NCBI GenBank assembly: GCA_012270865.1
Contig: JAAXHL010000196.1
Coordinates: 1-59,172, forward strand
Reading direction: 5' to 3'
DNA from: Candidatus Poribacteria bacterium
Lineage (GTDB): Bacteria; Poribacteria; WGA-4E; WGA-3G
Length of the DNA: 59,172 nt
Under the pieces are notes generated by a model, which worked only from the letters and a program-made list of their open reading frames with translations, was not told where the DNA came from and did no database searches. Position numbers and translations under genes: made by a program. Below are positions 44,213 to 53,407 of the stretch, piece by piece; the first letter of the stretch is position 1, and every line of letters starts with the position of its first letter.

Positions 44213-46117
44213 TTACCAGTCTTTAAAGGGGAAAATTCGGGTCTCCGTTACCATGCCGTAGAAACTCCATAAACTGCCTGCAACGAATTCGCCGAGGATT
44301 AAGCCGAGAAAGAAGGGTGCTGCCTTCCGATGGAGTTGTAATCCGCCCTGTTTGATAATCAGCCATTTTGCGACTGTACTAATCACGAGGGATATCCAGA
44401 GCCAGTTCATACACCAATCTGCTGCGCCGGAAACGGCATAGCCGACAGCATGGAAGGGCCACCAGAAGAAACGCATCCGTAGAAGCATTAGGAGAAACGT
44501 GAACCCCATCCCGATTCCCATAAAGGTTACTTCGGGAATGTTTGTGCCTGTCGGGAAGTTGAGTTGTTGCTGGAGTCGGTTGAAAGGGTGGCGTGCAAAA
44601 CTTCCGGCGGATCCGAAATGATACACGTCATGCAAATATGCCCAGAAAGAGCCTATTGAGCCGACAATTACTGCTAAAATCATGACCCAAACGAGTGGTT
44701 TTGGGTTAAAACGCGCCCGTGAGGCGAGTTGGAAGCCTTCAAGTTGATGCGGCATCGGATGGCTCCGGTGTGCCCGATTAAAAAAGAACAGAAAAGAGAG
44801 TGCCGTTAGGTTAGAGCCTCCCATGCGGCGTGAACCTAAGATCGTTGGCAAAGCGTAATCTGGTCCCATAAAGTGTAGATCGTGCGCTGGTGCCCCGGAT
44901 TCAACGCGCATACGTGTAATCCCTGTTGACAATGCGAAATACATGACGAAAAAGACGATACCGAGTGAGATACTGATGCCTATCTTCACAGAAAACGCTA
45001 TGAGATAGACACATCCGAGTACAATACCGATGATAGCTGTCCGGTACTGCATCGGTTCAACCGATTCGTCAAGACTTGAGCGTCCGGTGGTGATCTGCTT
45101 AAAGACTTCAGCAAGGTATTTACGGCTTGCCCAGACTGCGAAAATTGCAAGCCCAAGATATGCGCCTAAAGACTGCTGTCGGTCGTAAGGGAATCCGGGG
45201 AGACCTCGAACCCCGACAATTGCACCGCCGACCCGTTGCATCTTGCGAAACAGATAGAAGAACCAACACGAAAACGACAAATCCAGAGGCATAAAGAATC
45301 CGAGTCCAATCACAAACGGATAGATAGAGAACGGTGTCCAACCGATGGCGTTCCACGGCTTTTCGGTGAAAAATTGGCTGATATTCCGAAATCGAACACC
45401 GACGATAGGGATCGTTGGAAAGAGGTAGCTGAATCCGTTAATAAGGTTTAGAATTGAAACGAGGATAAACGCTGTCCAAAACACTCTCCCTCGGAAGAAG
45501 TTAGCACCGCTGTCGCGCGTCATTTCCAATGGGAGTTGGATGATCGGATAGGCGAGTTTCTCGCGTTCTGTCCACTGTTTCCGCAGGACAACGTTGATAC
45601 AGAGCATCACAAAGAGGAGTGCTACAATAAAACTTGTCCACCACAATGTCGGACCTAACCATGTTCGCAAGACTTCTATATCATAAAGCGTGGATTGCCC
45701 TTCGTAAAACCCTTCCAAAACGCCTTTATCTTGGACTGTTGCCCATGTCGGCATGTATCGGTGGAGAAGTTCTCGCCACTCGTTCTCAGGCGTATCAAAC
45801 CAGAAGACGTGCCCGATCATCGGGATAAGCACTTGCGTGTGATCGTGCGATGCGACAGCACTTGCCATACAAAGCATGACGTAGATAACGAGCAATTCGC
45901 CGTGCGTCAATGCCCATTGTCGTTTTACCCGTCGTAGCAGCAAGTTGAGGAGTGTGATGACAAACAGAAAGAAGACCGCATTGAAAAAGAGCGACATCGT
46001 TGTCGGAAAGAGTCCCCACCAGACCATCTCCGTGTACATAATCCAATAGCAGTTGATGGGGATAAGGATGAGTGCTAATATGACTGATTTCGGGGTAACC
46101 CCGCGGGTCAAAGGCAT
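44213..46117 (-). CDS. Large polytopic membrane protein, DUF6785/DUF6784-like
   Basis: A 634-aa inner-membrane protein with about 12 hydrophobic segments, beginning at about 12-30 (VILALILIPINCYWIMYTE). SREKLAYP-like wording (REKLAYPIIQLPLEM) and the SGITRMRVESGAPAHDLHF segment match what I remember of DUF6785/DUF6784 proteins. The distant likeness is to oligopeptide-type transporters. A Trp/Phe-rich C-terminal half (LRMRFFWWPFHAVGYA) is typical. No function is known. It is the last gene of the leftward set, separated from the ankyrin gene by a triple 72-bp repeat that lies in its leader. Confidence 0.68.
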   Translation of the reverse strand: MPLTRGVTPKSVILALILIPINCYWIMYTEMVWWGLFPTTMSLFFNAVFFLFVITLLNLLLRRVKRQWALTHGELLVIYVMLCMASAVASHDHTQVLIPMIGHVFWFDTPENEWRELLHRYMPTWATVQDKGVLEGFYEGQSTLYDIEVLRTWLGPTLWWTSFIVALLFVMLCINVVLRKQWTEREKLAYPIIQLPLEMTRDSGANFFRGRVFWTAFILVSILNLINGFSYLFPTIPIVGVRFRNISQFFTEKPWNAIGWTPFSIYPFVIGLGFFMPLDLSFSCWFFYLFRKMQRVGGAIVGVRGLPGFPYDRQQSLGAYLGLAIFAVWASRKYLAEVFKQITTGRSSLDESVEPMQYRTAIIGIVLGCVYLIAFSVKIGISISLGIVFFVMYFALSTGITRMRVESGAPAHDLHFMGPDYALPTILGSRRMGGSNLTALSFLFFFNRAHRSHPMPHQLEGFQLASRARFNPKPLVWVMILAVIVGSIGSFWAYLHDVYHFGSAGSFARHPFNRLQQQLNFPTGTNIPEVTFMGIGMGFTFLLMLLRMRFFWWPFHAVGYAVSGAADWCMNWLWISLVISTVAKWLIIKQGGLQLHRKAAPFFLGLILGEFVAGSLWSFYGMVTETRIFPFKDW

Positions 46118-46130
46118 TCGGTTCTCCTAC

Positions 46131-46343
46131 TGCAGATGGGAAAAAACCCCTAAATCCCCCTTATCAGAGGGACTTGCAATATATCTGCTAAAAAAGGTTT
46201 ATTGCAGATGGGAAAAAACCCCTAAATCCCCCTTATCAGGGGGACTCGCAATATATCTGCTAAAAAAGGTTTATTGCAGATGGGACAAACCCCTAAATCC
46301 CCTTATCAGAAGGACTTGCAATATATCTGCTAAAAAAGGTTTA
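46131..46343. repeat. 72-bp direct repeat, three copies
   Basis: The units start at tgcagatggg (46131, 46203, 46275) and contain aaacccctaaatccccctta, then tcag..ggact.gcaatatatctgctaaaaaaggttt. The period of 72 keeps any frame open and yields a spurious 24-residue protein repeat. The C-rich part matches the interior of the MITE-like element at 4168-4305 in reverse. The array lies between the ankyrin gene and the membrane-protein gene. Confidence 0.9.
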
Positions 46344-46379
46344 GTTTGGGACATGCAAACTATTATTTATAGACAGGCT

Positions 46380-48524
46380 TTATTTACTCAATATTTCGTT
46401 TGGTGTTTTTAGCATCTTTACAATTTCCGAGTGTCCCTTTGATTCTGCGAGTGTCAACGCCGTTTGTCCGTGCCCGTTTTTCAAGGAGGCATCGGCTCGG
46501 TTTTTGAGGAGAAACTCGACGATATCCGTATATCCGCGCCACGCCGCATACATCAACGCTGTTTCACCGGTCCGGTTTTGGGTGTTCACTGCCGCACCTT
46601 TTTCGATTAAGTGTTTGGTTATCTCCATATTTCCTGTCTTATTGACAATAAAAATGAGCGGTGTATTGCCGTTGATATCGGTTGTGTTCACATCTGCGCC
46701 ATTTTCGATGAGAAACATCACCGTCTGGATGTCCCCTTTTTCGGCTGCGATGCGTACCGGTGTCCGTCCTACAGCATCTTTCAGGCTCACATCTATGTTC
46801 ATATCACGAAGGGTTGAGGTATCTCCTGTCCACACTGCTTTGAAGAGTGCGTCCTCCGGCGTATCGGCAAATTCGGAGATGATATGTTCTTGATTTGCGG
46901 GTAGGTTTTCAAAGATTTGCCGAACGCCGCTCTGCCATCGGATTTCAAGCCTATCGACGGTTGCGCTCGGACCTAACCCAAAATAACAGCGAGCGTCGTG
47001 GCTGGAGAGGTAACTTGACGCTGGGTTGACCTCTCGTATCTGTGTCTGTTCACCTGCTGTTAAAACGATGCGTGTGCCTATTCCATCCCGATTACTGATA
47101 ACACCGACGGTTTTAATGGACACATAGTTGCTTTGTGGCTCGGTTTCATTTCGCAATAAGGTGGCGGGACCGTTGGATTGTGTGACGAGTATATCAACAT
47201 CGCCGTCATTATCATAATCGCCGAAGAGTGCGCCTCGACTGACTGCAACGTTCTGAAAATAGGCACCGGCACTGTCTGAAACCTCCTGAAATGTGCTATC
47301 TCCTTTATTATGGAACAGTTGATCCGGTTGACGATAGGTTAGGATATCGTGTGTGTCTTCAATATTGTCGAGGATATGCCCATTTGCGATGAAAATATCC
47401 AACCATCCGTCGTTATCCGCGTCAAAGAACTTCGTGCCGAACCCGACGAAAAGGTAGCTCTCTTTACCGAGATGTGCCTCATAAATTACGTCCGTGAAGG
47501 TGCCATCACCGTTATTGCGATAGAGTGCGTTGGTTTCATAAGAAAGGTTCGTGACAAAAATATCGAACCATCCGTCGCCGTTGTAATCGCCGGTAGCGAC
47601 TCCCATACCGGCTTGTGCGACACCGTTGAAGCTGTAGGCGCACCCTGCAAGGAGCGAGATCTCACTGAACGTGCCATCGCCGTTATTATAGAAGAAATCG
47701 TTTCGGGTGTCGTCGTTTGCGACGTAAAGATCGGGTGCACCATCGTTGTTGAAGTCCGCTGAAACGACCCCTAACCCTTTCCCATGAAACGGACCGCCGA
47801 TGTCACCAACTCCGGTTTCTTGACTGACATCGGTAAAGGTGCCATCACCGTTATTGCGATAGAGTCGGTCTGGCGCGCCTTCAAATACGGATGGGTGGCA
47901 ATAGGTGTGGATTCCGTCTTCACCACATGGTGGATATGGGACATCAACCGAATAGACGAGATAATTGACAACAAATAGGTCGAGGTGTCCATCTAAATTG
48001 TAATCGAGGAAACAGGCACTACTGCTCCATCCTGGGTCCCCGACACCTGCGGACGTTGTGACATCAGTAAAGGTGCCGTCTCCGTTGTTACGATAGAGGA
48101 CATTGGTTCCGAAATTGGTTACATACAGATCATAGTTGCCATCGTTATCGTAATCTGCGCAGGTAACGCCTTGTCCATAGTTGCCGCGGTTTTCGACCTT
48201 CGCAGTCGCTGTGATGTCAGTAAATGTGCCATCACGATTGTTCCGATAGAGTGTGCTTGTCGTCTGTTTTGCGGATGGCGATGTGTCCCAATAACCGCTG
48301 TTGACGAGGTAGATGTCAAGGTAGCCGTCGTTATCAGCGTCAAAGAATGCGCCGCCGGCACCGAGGGTTTCAGGGATGTGGAATGCGCCTTCAGCACCGT
48401 TAATGTGTCTAAAACTGATGCCTGCCTCCTCGGTTACATCGACGAACTGAATCGCCGCCACGGAAAATAGGGGCAGAACATAGATAAAGAATAGGATCAG
48501 AAGAAGTTTTGTCTTATTTCTCAT
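46380..48524 (-). CDS. Exported FG-GAP/ASPIC-UnbV protein with ankyrin tail
   Basis: A 714-aa protein. Signal peptide at about 1-23. Seven or so FG-GAP/VCBS blades carry calcium-loop motifs (DADNDGYLDIYLVN, DYDNDGNYDLYVTN, DYNGDGWFDIFVTN and so on) up to about 450. An ASPIC/UnbV domain covers about 455-540 (GIGTRIVLTAGEQTQIREV). Then about five ankyrin repeats cover 555-710 (GRTPVRIAAEKGDIQTVMFLIENGADVN and others). FG-GAP/UnbV proteins are extracellular; ankyrins after them are rare. The ATG overlaps the FGE-like gene's stop by 11 bp, so translation is coupled. It probably binds a partner outside the cell. Confidence 0.85.
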   Translation of the reverse strand: MRNKTKLLLILFFIYVLPLFSVAAIQFVDVTEEAGISFRHINGAEGAFHIPETLGAGGAFFDADNDGYLDIYLVNSGYWDTSPSAKQTTSTLYRNNRDGTFTDITATAKVENRGNYGQGVTCADYDNDGNYDLYVTNFGTNVLYRNNGDGTFTDVTTSAGVGDPGWSSSACFLDYNLDGHLDLFVVNYLVYSVDVPYPPCGEDGIHTYCHPSVFEGAPDRLYRNNGDGTFTDVSQETGVGDIGGPFHGKGLGVVSADFNNDGAPDLYVANDDTRNDFFYNNGDGTFSEISLLAGCAYSFNGVAQAGMGVATGDYNGDGWFDIFVTNLSYETNALYRNNGDGTFTDVIYEAHLGKESYLFVGFGTKFFDADNDGWLDIFIANGHILDNIEDTHDILTYRQPDQLFHNKGDSTFQEVSDSAGAYFQNVAVSRGALFGDYDNDGDVDILVTQSNGPATLLRNETEPQSNYVSIKTVGVISNRDGIGTRIVLTAGEQTQIREVNPASSYLSSHDARCYFGLGPSATVDRLEIRWQSGVRQIFENLPANQEHIISEFADTPEDALFKAVWTGDTSTLRDMNIDVSLKDAVGRTPVRIAAEKGDIQTVMFLIENGADVNTTDINGNTPLIFIVNKTGNMEITKHLIEKGAAVNTQNRTGETALMYAAWRGYTDIVEFLLKNRADASLKNGHGQTALTLAESKGHSEIVKMLKTPNEILSK

Positions 48525-49341
48525 GGTCAGGTGTTGCGTCCTTAGCGAGCCGGAATCCGATGAAACTGGTGCCGATTGCTGGATATTGACCGATCCGAGT
48601 GGAACACCGAGCGAATATTTCTGGGTTTAACCATGAACCGCCTTTGACAACGCGCCGACTTCCAACTGTTGGTCCCTTCGGGTTTCGATCGGGACTGCGG
48701 CGATAGTAGGTGTCCGAATACCGGTCAGCGACCCATTCCCAGACGTTTCCCGCCATGTCATACACACCGGACGGACTTACGCCTGTTGGGTATGTTCCGA
48801 CCGGTTGTAAATCCGATCCTGACTGTTTCCAAACGTTTGCGTGGAGTGTTGCTCCTTTAATGCGCTGTGTGAAGGTATCTCCCCAGGGCCACCGCTGAGC
48901 CTCGGTTCCACGTGCGGCTTTTTCCCATTCGGCTTCGGTAGGAAGCCGCATGCCGCGCCACGCTGCGTAGGCGACAGCAGAATCCCACGAGACCCCAACA
49001 ACGGGGTAATCTGGTTTTGTTTTTGAAATCTCGGGCCAGGTACCGAATGTCTCTCCATAACTGATAGGCGTATGCTGACTGTCGTTGCCACCGGTTTCAA
49101 GCCAGAACGGATAATATTCGGCGTTGGTCACCTCGGTCTTACCGATATAGTAAGCCTCAAGATAGATTTCATGCGCGGGTGCTTCGTTCGGGAGATCGTC
49201 ATCACTGCCCATGGTAAACCGCCCAGCAGGGATAAGGCAAAGGTCGGGTTCAGCGAACGCATCAGGTAGGCATCCGACAATTGTGGAAAAGAGGATTAGG
49301 AATAGTGAGGTCCTATTTAGACTTTGATGTAAGACGTTCAT
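48514..49341 (-). CDS. FGE/SUMF1-domain exported protein, probably not an active formylglycine generator
   Basis: A protein of about 275 aa. The signal-like start MNVLHQSLNRTSLFLILFS is followed by STIVGC, a possible lipobox. The FGE-sulfatase domain has GRFTMGSDD, EVTNAEYYPFW, PVVGVSWDSAVAYAAWRGMRLPTEAEWEKAARG and VYDMAGNVWEWVADRYS. The catalytic segment reads GGSWLNPEIFARCSTR: one Cys matches the second of the two active cysteines, and the first is missing. So it is more likely a binding or scaffold member of the family. I start at ATG 49341 (the frame is open to 49389). It overlaps the TPR gene before it by 29 bp and the UnbV gene after it by 11 bp. Confidence 0.82.
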   Translation of the reverse strand: MNVLHQSLNRTSLFLILFSTIVGCLPDAFAEPDLCLIPAGRFTMGSDDDLPNEAPAHEIYLEAYYIGKTEVTNAEYYPFWLETGGNDSQHTPISYGETFGTWPEISKTKPDYPVVGVSWDSAVAYAAWRGMRLPTEAEWEKAARGTEAQRWPWGDTFTQRIKGATLHANVWKQSGSDLQPVGTYPTGVSPSGVYDMAGNVWEWVADRYSDTYYRRSPDRNPKGPTVGSRRVVKGGSWLNPEIFARCSTRIGQYPAIGTSFIGFRLAKDATPDHEK

Positions 49342-50473
49342 ATTCTTGATAAATTTTCGCGGCTTCTGCGTGTTCTCCGGCAAGCTCATAAGCCTTGGAA
49401 AGGTTTAGATAGAAACGGGGTTCGGACGGCTTTAATTGGATAGCGGTCTGATATTGTGCAATTGCCTCCGTATACGCTTCTAACATCAGATAAACCCCAC
49501 CGAGACTATTGCGGTAGGTCGCGACATCTGGTTTATGCGCAATCACTTTTTCGTACATTAATTTTGCTTGTCGATAGTTTTGTTGTTGGAAATGAACATA
49601 ACCGAGTGCTTCATAGCCGCGCGTCTCCTGTGGTGCGAGTGCGACATAACGTTCTAAAGATTGGGTTGCGTCGCTCCATAGCTGCCGTCTGAGTTGGATT
49701 CTGCCGAGTCGATACCACGCTTCGGGGTCGTCGGTGTTTTGTTGCACAAACCGCTTGAGATGCGTCAACTGCTCTTCCTCAATAGACAGTGCTTCAAAAC
49801 GTTGTAAACTCTGCTGTGCCATCCGTATTTTCCCGATACGGCGATAGGCGGTGCCTAAACTAAAGTGTGCCTTCACACGGTAAGGGTCCATTTCAATCAA
49901 TGTTTTGAAAGTATTAATGGCAGGTTGCCACGCCTCCTTCTGAAGATACGCGGCACCGAGCGTGTCATACGCCGAGTGTGAATTCGGGTCAAGTTTAATA
50001 GCATGTTGGAGTTCAGTGATGGCAGCATCTGTTAGATTTTCACGGAAATAGGCGATACCTAACTGGGTTCTCGCTCGAGCGTGGTCGGCATCGATCCTGA
50101 CTGCTTTCTGTAAGGCTTGCATCGCTTGCGCAGGGTCGGCTAAGTAGACCAACAGCACATCACCGAATTCATAGTGTGCGTCAATATAGTTTTCATCTGC
50201 GATTGTGGCACGTTGAAATGCGTCAGCCGCGGCGCGGAATTCTTCTGCCCCTTTATAGATTAGCCCCAAAACGTAGTGGGCATCCGTCAACGAGGCATCA
50301 AGTTCAACAGCCTTTTCCAAAGCGGTTCGCGCCTTTTCTTGTCTTCCATGCGTGAGTGCGCGTAAGCCGACATCATACAGTCGCGCCGCTTCGGGGTGGT
50401 ATCGCGGTGCTGAAACAGCAAGCGAGGTTTGGAGGCATATAAGGAGTATGAGAGTAGGTTTGGACAGATTCAT
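49313..50473 (-). CDS. Exported TPR-repeat protein
   Basis: A protein of about 386 aa. The signal peptide runs MNLSKPTLILLICLQTSLAVSA. About ten 34-residue TPRs follow from about residue 30 (ARTALEKAVELDASLTDAHYVLGLIYKG, AAITELQHAIKLDPNSHSAYDTLG, AIAQYQTAIQLKPSEPRFYLNLSKAYEL and others). I use ATG 50473, where the signal peptide begins; the frame is open to 50551. It is the first gene of the TPR-FGE-UnbV unit and overlaps the next by 29 bp. It may scaffold the two downstream proteins in the periplasm. A promoter is at 50676-50704. Confidence 0.85.
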   Translation of the reverse strand: MNLSKPTLILLICLQTSLAVSAPRYHPEAARLYDVGLRALTHGRQEKARTALEKAVELDASLTDAHYVLGLIYKGAEEFRAAADAFQRATIADENYIDAHYEFGDVLLVYLADPAQAMQALQKAVRIDADHARARTQLGIAYFRENLTDAAITELQHAIKLDPNSHSAYDTLGAAYLQKEAWQPAINTFKTLIEMDPYRVKAHFSLGTAYRRIGKIRMAQQSLQRFEALSIEEEQLTHLKRFVQQNTDDPEAWYRLGRIQLRRQLWSDATQSLERYVALAPQETRGYEALGYVHFQQQNYRQAKLMYEKVIAHKPDVATYRNSLGGVYLMLEAYTEAIAQYQTAIQLKPSEPRFYLNLSKAYELAGEHAEAAKIYQEYERLTSKSK

Positions 50474-50864
50474 AACCTCATTACCCAACAAAGTGTTGGG
50501 TTTCACTCGGTTTTTGGTGTCTTCAGATTTTCTGATGAACTTGAGACGCATTTTCCCTATCCACGTTTTACTTGATTTCCGTTCAACCCAACCTACAAGA
50601 TATGAATTTAGTGGCGGGGTTACAAACTCTGCCTACATAAAGGTATTTTACTATTTACATTTAGTATGGAAACCTAATTTATCACGAGATTGGCGGAACG
50701 TCAAGCAAATTTTGTGATGCATCCAGAATCGTTTGCGTCGTGTGGACTTTTTGCAAGTTTAATTAGATTTACGTCTTGAAATTTGATATAATTCTATAAA
50801 GTCCCTTGTAAACAGGTTATCCCCGACCGTAGAAATTTTAGTCTCACAGTTGAAAGGAAAAACG
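50474..50864. other. Intergenic region between divergent genes
   Basis: It carries the leftward promoter (50676-50704) and, to the right, a TATAAT box (50787-50792) that could serve the 124-aa gene. Nothing else is recognisable. Confidence 0.5.
50676..50704 (-). promoter_or_regulatory. Sigma70-like promoter of the TPR-FGE-UnbV operon
   Basis: On the minus strand TTGACG (50704-50699), a 17-bp spacer and TAAATT (50681-50676). It is about 200 bp before the TPR start codon. Confidence 0.5.
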
Positions 50865-51239
50865 ATGGACGGTAAGCATTTACCTTGGCACCTCCCATTG
50901 GCAGATTGGTGTATCGGAGCAATGGTTTTATTTTCAGTCACTGGTGCGATCATTCTGTGTCGATTCCTACTGCGGAAGTGGCGATCGTGGCGGATTCAAC
51001 GGTTTCTCGCCGAACGGTCAGGCCTCGCCTCTCCAGGTGCGCAGAAACTGACGGCTCATGATAAGCAGGTATTAGCAAAAAAGGTGCAGCAATCCGGAAA
51101 CCAACGCTTAGAAAAGAGTTTTGCTTTTCAAGGGAACGCCGATCTTTACGTTGCTATCGGACTTTTCGGTTTGGCGATGATTGCGTTGGTTGTGCTGGCT
51201 GTCGCTAACGGTTTCCATAAACACGGATTACCGTTTTGA
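50865..51239 (+). CDS. Small membrane protein of unknown function
   Basis: A 124-aa protein with two membrane helices (about 14-34, GAMVLFSVTGAIILCRFLL, and about 98-118, VAIGLFGLAMIALVVLAVA). They flank a basic middle (KWRSWRIQRFLAERSG) and a Lys/Gln-rich linker. The middle would face the cytoplasm, perhaps binding nucleic acid or lipid headgroups. AAAGGA lies seven bases before ATG 50865. The next gene starts 19 bp on, so the two may be co-transcribed. The family is not recognised. Confidence 0.55.
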   Translation: MDGKHLPWHLPLADWCIGAMVLFSVTGAIILCRFLLRKWRSWRIQRFLAERSGLASPGAQKLTAHDKQVLAKKVQQSGNQRLEKSFAFQGNADLYVAIGLFGLAMIALVVLAVANGFHKHGLPF

Positions 51240-51258
51240 TCTACCCGAGGAGATTTTG

Positions 51259-52275
51259 ATGAAAGTCGTTGCAAAATTCGGAAGCGAAAGTGCCGGTTTA
51301 ATTGACAAACCGGACCCAGTTGCTAAAGGTAAATTCGCTGTCGTTAAAATTCACTCAGCACCTATGTGTACGGAATACAAAAGTTTTGAAAATGAAGATA
51401 AGAGCGACAGTTTTGGACACGAAGCGGCTGGTGAAGTGGTGGAACTCGCACAGGAGGGAACTGTCAAAGTAGGCGATCGCGTTGTCGTGATGCCACACTA
51501 TCCTTGTGGCAAGTGCTATCTCTGCTTAGCGGGTGAATATGCGCACTGCGAGAACGATCATAAGCCGCCAAACGTTCCCGAACAGACAGGCGTGACGGCG
51601 ACTTTTGCGCAGTACATCGTTAAACAGGACTGGCAGCTGGTGCCTATTCCAGAGGGTCTCTCCTATCATCACGCTGGAATGGCGTGCTGTGGACTTGGAT
51701 CAACGTTTAATGCCATGCGGTTAATGAACGTCAACGCGCATGACACCGTCCTCATCACTGGGATGGGACCTATTGGACTCGGTGGTGTGATTAATGCGGT
51801 GTATAGAGGTGCGCGCGTTATCGCTGTTGAAAGCCACCCGTATCGCGCAGCCCTTGCGAAAAAACTGGGTGCAGCGGAAGTCGTTAATCCGCAAGACGAA
51901 GATGTTCTCAATCAGATTCAAGATTTGACCGATGGTAGAGGCACCGACAAAGGGGTGGAATGCTCAGCGGCTCCCGCAGCAGTCCAATTATTGATTGATG
52001 CATCGCGTCCGAAAGGACATATCTCCTTGATCGGTGGCATTCGTGAAGTGGCAATTAAGAGTTGGGGTGAACTTATCAATCACGGCTTGACATTACACGG
52101 CACGCGGCATTATAACCTCATAGATACACCTGCTATGATGCGGATGATTACAGAAATAAAGGCGCAGCTGGACACATTCATTACGCATACTTTCCCGATG
52201 CGTCAGATTCAGGAGGCGTGGACGTTGCAGTATACGCATAACTGCGGGAAAGTTGTTTTGGAGCCGTGGGAATAG
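51259..52275 (+). CDS. Zinc-dependent alcohol dehydrogenase (MDR)
   Basis: A 338-aa MDR enzyme. GHEAAGEVVE carries the zinc-ligand His/Glu pair. The four-Cys structural zinc site is complete (CGKCYLCLAGEYAHC). The NAD fold has ITGMGPIGLGGVINA, then VIAVESHPYRAALAKKLGA. It probably oxidises a sugar alcohol or similar substrate. I start at ATG 51259, preceded by GAGGAG; the longer frame from 51181 overlaps the upstream gene. The Gfo/Idh gene follows 47 bp downstream. The first catalytic Cys lies in SAPMCTEYKSFE rather than a GICGTD motif. Confidence 0.85.
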   Translation: MKVVAKFGSESAGLIDKPDPVAKGKFAVVKIHSAPMCTEYKSFENEDKSDSFGHEAAGEVVELAQEGTVKVGDRVVVMPHYPCGKCYLCLAGEYAHCENDHKPPNVPEQTGVTATFAQYIVKQDWQLVPIPEGLSYHHAGMACCGLGSTFNAMRLMNVNAHDTVLITGMGPIGLGGVINAVYRGARVIAVESHPYRAALAKKLGAAEVVNPQDEDVLNQIQDLTDGRGTDKGVECSAAPAAVQLLIDASRPKGHISLIGGIREVAIKSWGELINHGLTLHGTRHYNLIDTPAMMRMITEIKAQLDTFITHTFPMRQIQEAWTLQYTHNCGKVVLEPWE

Positions 52276-52322
52276 GGATTAATACGCAATTAACTTAACC
52301 TGCCTTGATGGAAGCAATCGTT

Positions 52323-53366
52323 ATGATAAATAATACACCTCCTTCAACACCCTTAGACATTCGTCTCGGTATCACAAAGGCGACTGATGTTGCGTTTCCA
52401 CTACGGTGGGGTATCATCGGTGCTGGTAGAATTTCCGGAATGTGGGTAGAAGCGCTGCACGCCTGTGAAGGTGCGACTGTAACTGCAGTGGCTGCACGCG
52501 ATATTGAGAGAGCAAAGGAATTTGCGGTGACCTACGGCATTCCTTCTGCTTACGGTAACTACGCTGAGATGGTAGCATCTCCAGATGTCGATATTGTGTA
52601 TATTGGCACGATCAACAGATTACACAAGGAACATACGCTTTTAGCGATTGCAGCGGGTAAACATGTTTTGTGTGAAAAACCGTTCGCGGAGAATATCACC
52701 GAAGCGCGAGAGATGTATGCCGCCGCTGAAGCGAAAGGCGTAATGCTACAAGATGGTGTCTGGACCCGCTTTTTCCCCGCGGTGGAACACGCTCGAACCG
52801 AGATTGGGAACGGTACTATCGGTGAAGTCGTCCTTGTCCAGTCCGATTTTTTTGACCCGATCTATACGATTCAGGCTGTCCCGCTCGGTTTTGGTGCGGA
52901 TGCCGAACCTACATCCATCGTTGCGACAGGCAGACATGCGCGCGGCGCGATTGTGGAGTTCGGTGAAGATAAGTGCGCGGTGCTGACCTTCCCACCCCGC
53001 AATTCAGAGTTGCCAGAGGTGACAGAGATTGTCGGAACAAAGGGACGCATTACCCTTGAGCGACCCGCGCATTGCCCGACGCGTCTCTCCATCCGAATCC
53101 CGCCACCGGACGGCGTGCCTTCTCAGTACAGAACAGGGAACGCACCTGCTCCGTTACACGCTTTCGAGTATCCGTTACCGAGGACGGTGAGTATGCGACA
53201 CGCTTCCCCAAACCAGCACGGTTTCCTTTACCAAGCCGAAGCGATTCACCGCTGCCTCGCTGCAGGTCTGCATCAATGTCCGCAGTATAACAAGGAAGAA
53301 TCGTTACACGCCATGAATCTGCTGACAGAGATTTATAAGGCGAACCCACCTATACCGCGGCGTTAG
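52323..53366 (+). CDS. Gfo/Idh/MocA oxidoreductase, dihydrodiol-dehydrogenase-like
   Basis: A 347-aa NAD(P)-dependent oxidoreductase. GIIGAGRISGMW at about 31-42 is the nucleotide-binding loop. VLCEKPFAENITEA is the EKP motif with the catalytic Lys. GVWTRFFPAVEHAR and GTIGEVVLVQSDFF match dimeric dihydrodiol or 1,5-anhydrofructose-type members. About 30 extra N-terminal residues precede the fold. I start at ATG 52323, which has GGAAG eight bases upstream; ATG 52308 and TTG 52305 are alternatives. It probably forms an operon with the MDR gene, both acting on the same sugar. Confidence 0.83.
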   Translation: MINNTPPSTPLDIRLGITKATDVAFPLRWGIIGAGRISGMWVEALHACEGATVTAVAARDIERAKEFAVTYGIPSAYGNYAEMVASPDVDIVYIGTINRLHKEHTLLAIAAGKHVLCEKPFAENITEAREMYAAAEAKGVMLQDGVWTRFFPAVEHARTEIGNGTIGEVVLVQSDFFDPIYTIQAVPLGFGADAEPTSIVATGRHARGAIVEFGEDKCAVLTFPPRNSELPEVTEIVGTKGRITLERPAHCPTRLSIRIPPPDGVPSQYRTGNAPAPLHAFEYPLPRTVSMRHASPNQHGFLYQAEAIHRCLAAGLHQCPQYNKEESLHAMNLLTEIYKANPPIPRR

Positions 53367-53407
53367 TGGTACATATTCCCGTCAATAGACAGCGTTAGGT
53401 AGCAGTT

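Noticed and set aside
46131..46343. CRISPR array
   Set aside because: Whole 72-bp units are repeated with no unique spacers, and no cas genes are present in the window.
46053..46412. Open frame on the plus strand with a 24-residue repeated unit (CRWEKTPKSP...)
   Set aside because: It arises because the DNA repeat has a 72-bp period. It overlaps the 5' end of the membrane-protein gene on the other strand and has no ribosome site.
48514..49341. Formylglycine-generating enzyme that matures the sulfatases of the window
   Set aside because: The first catalytic Cys is absent and the protein is predicted to be exported.
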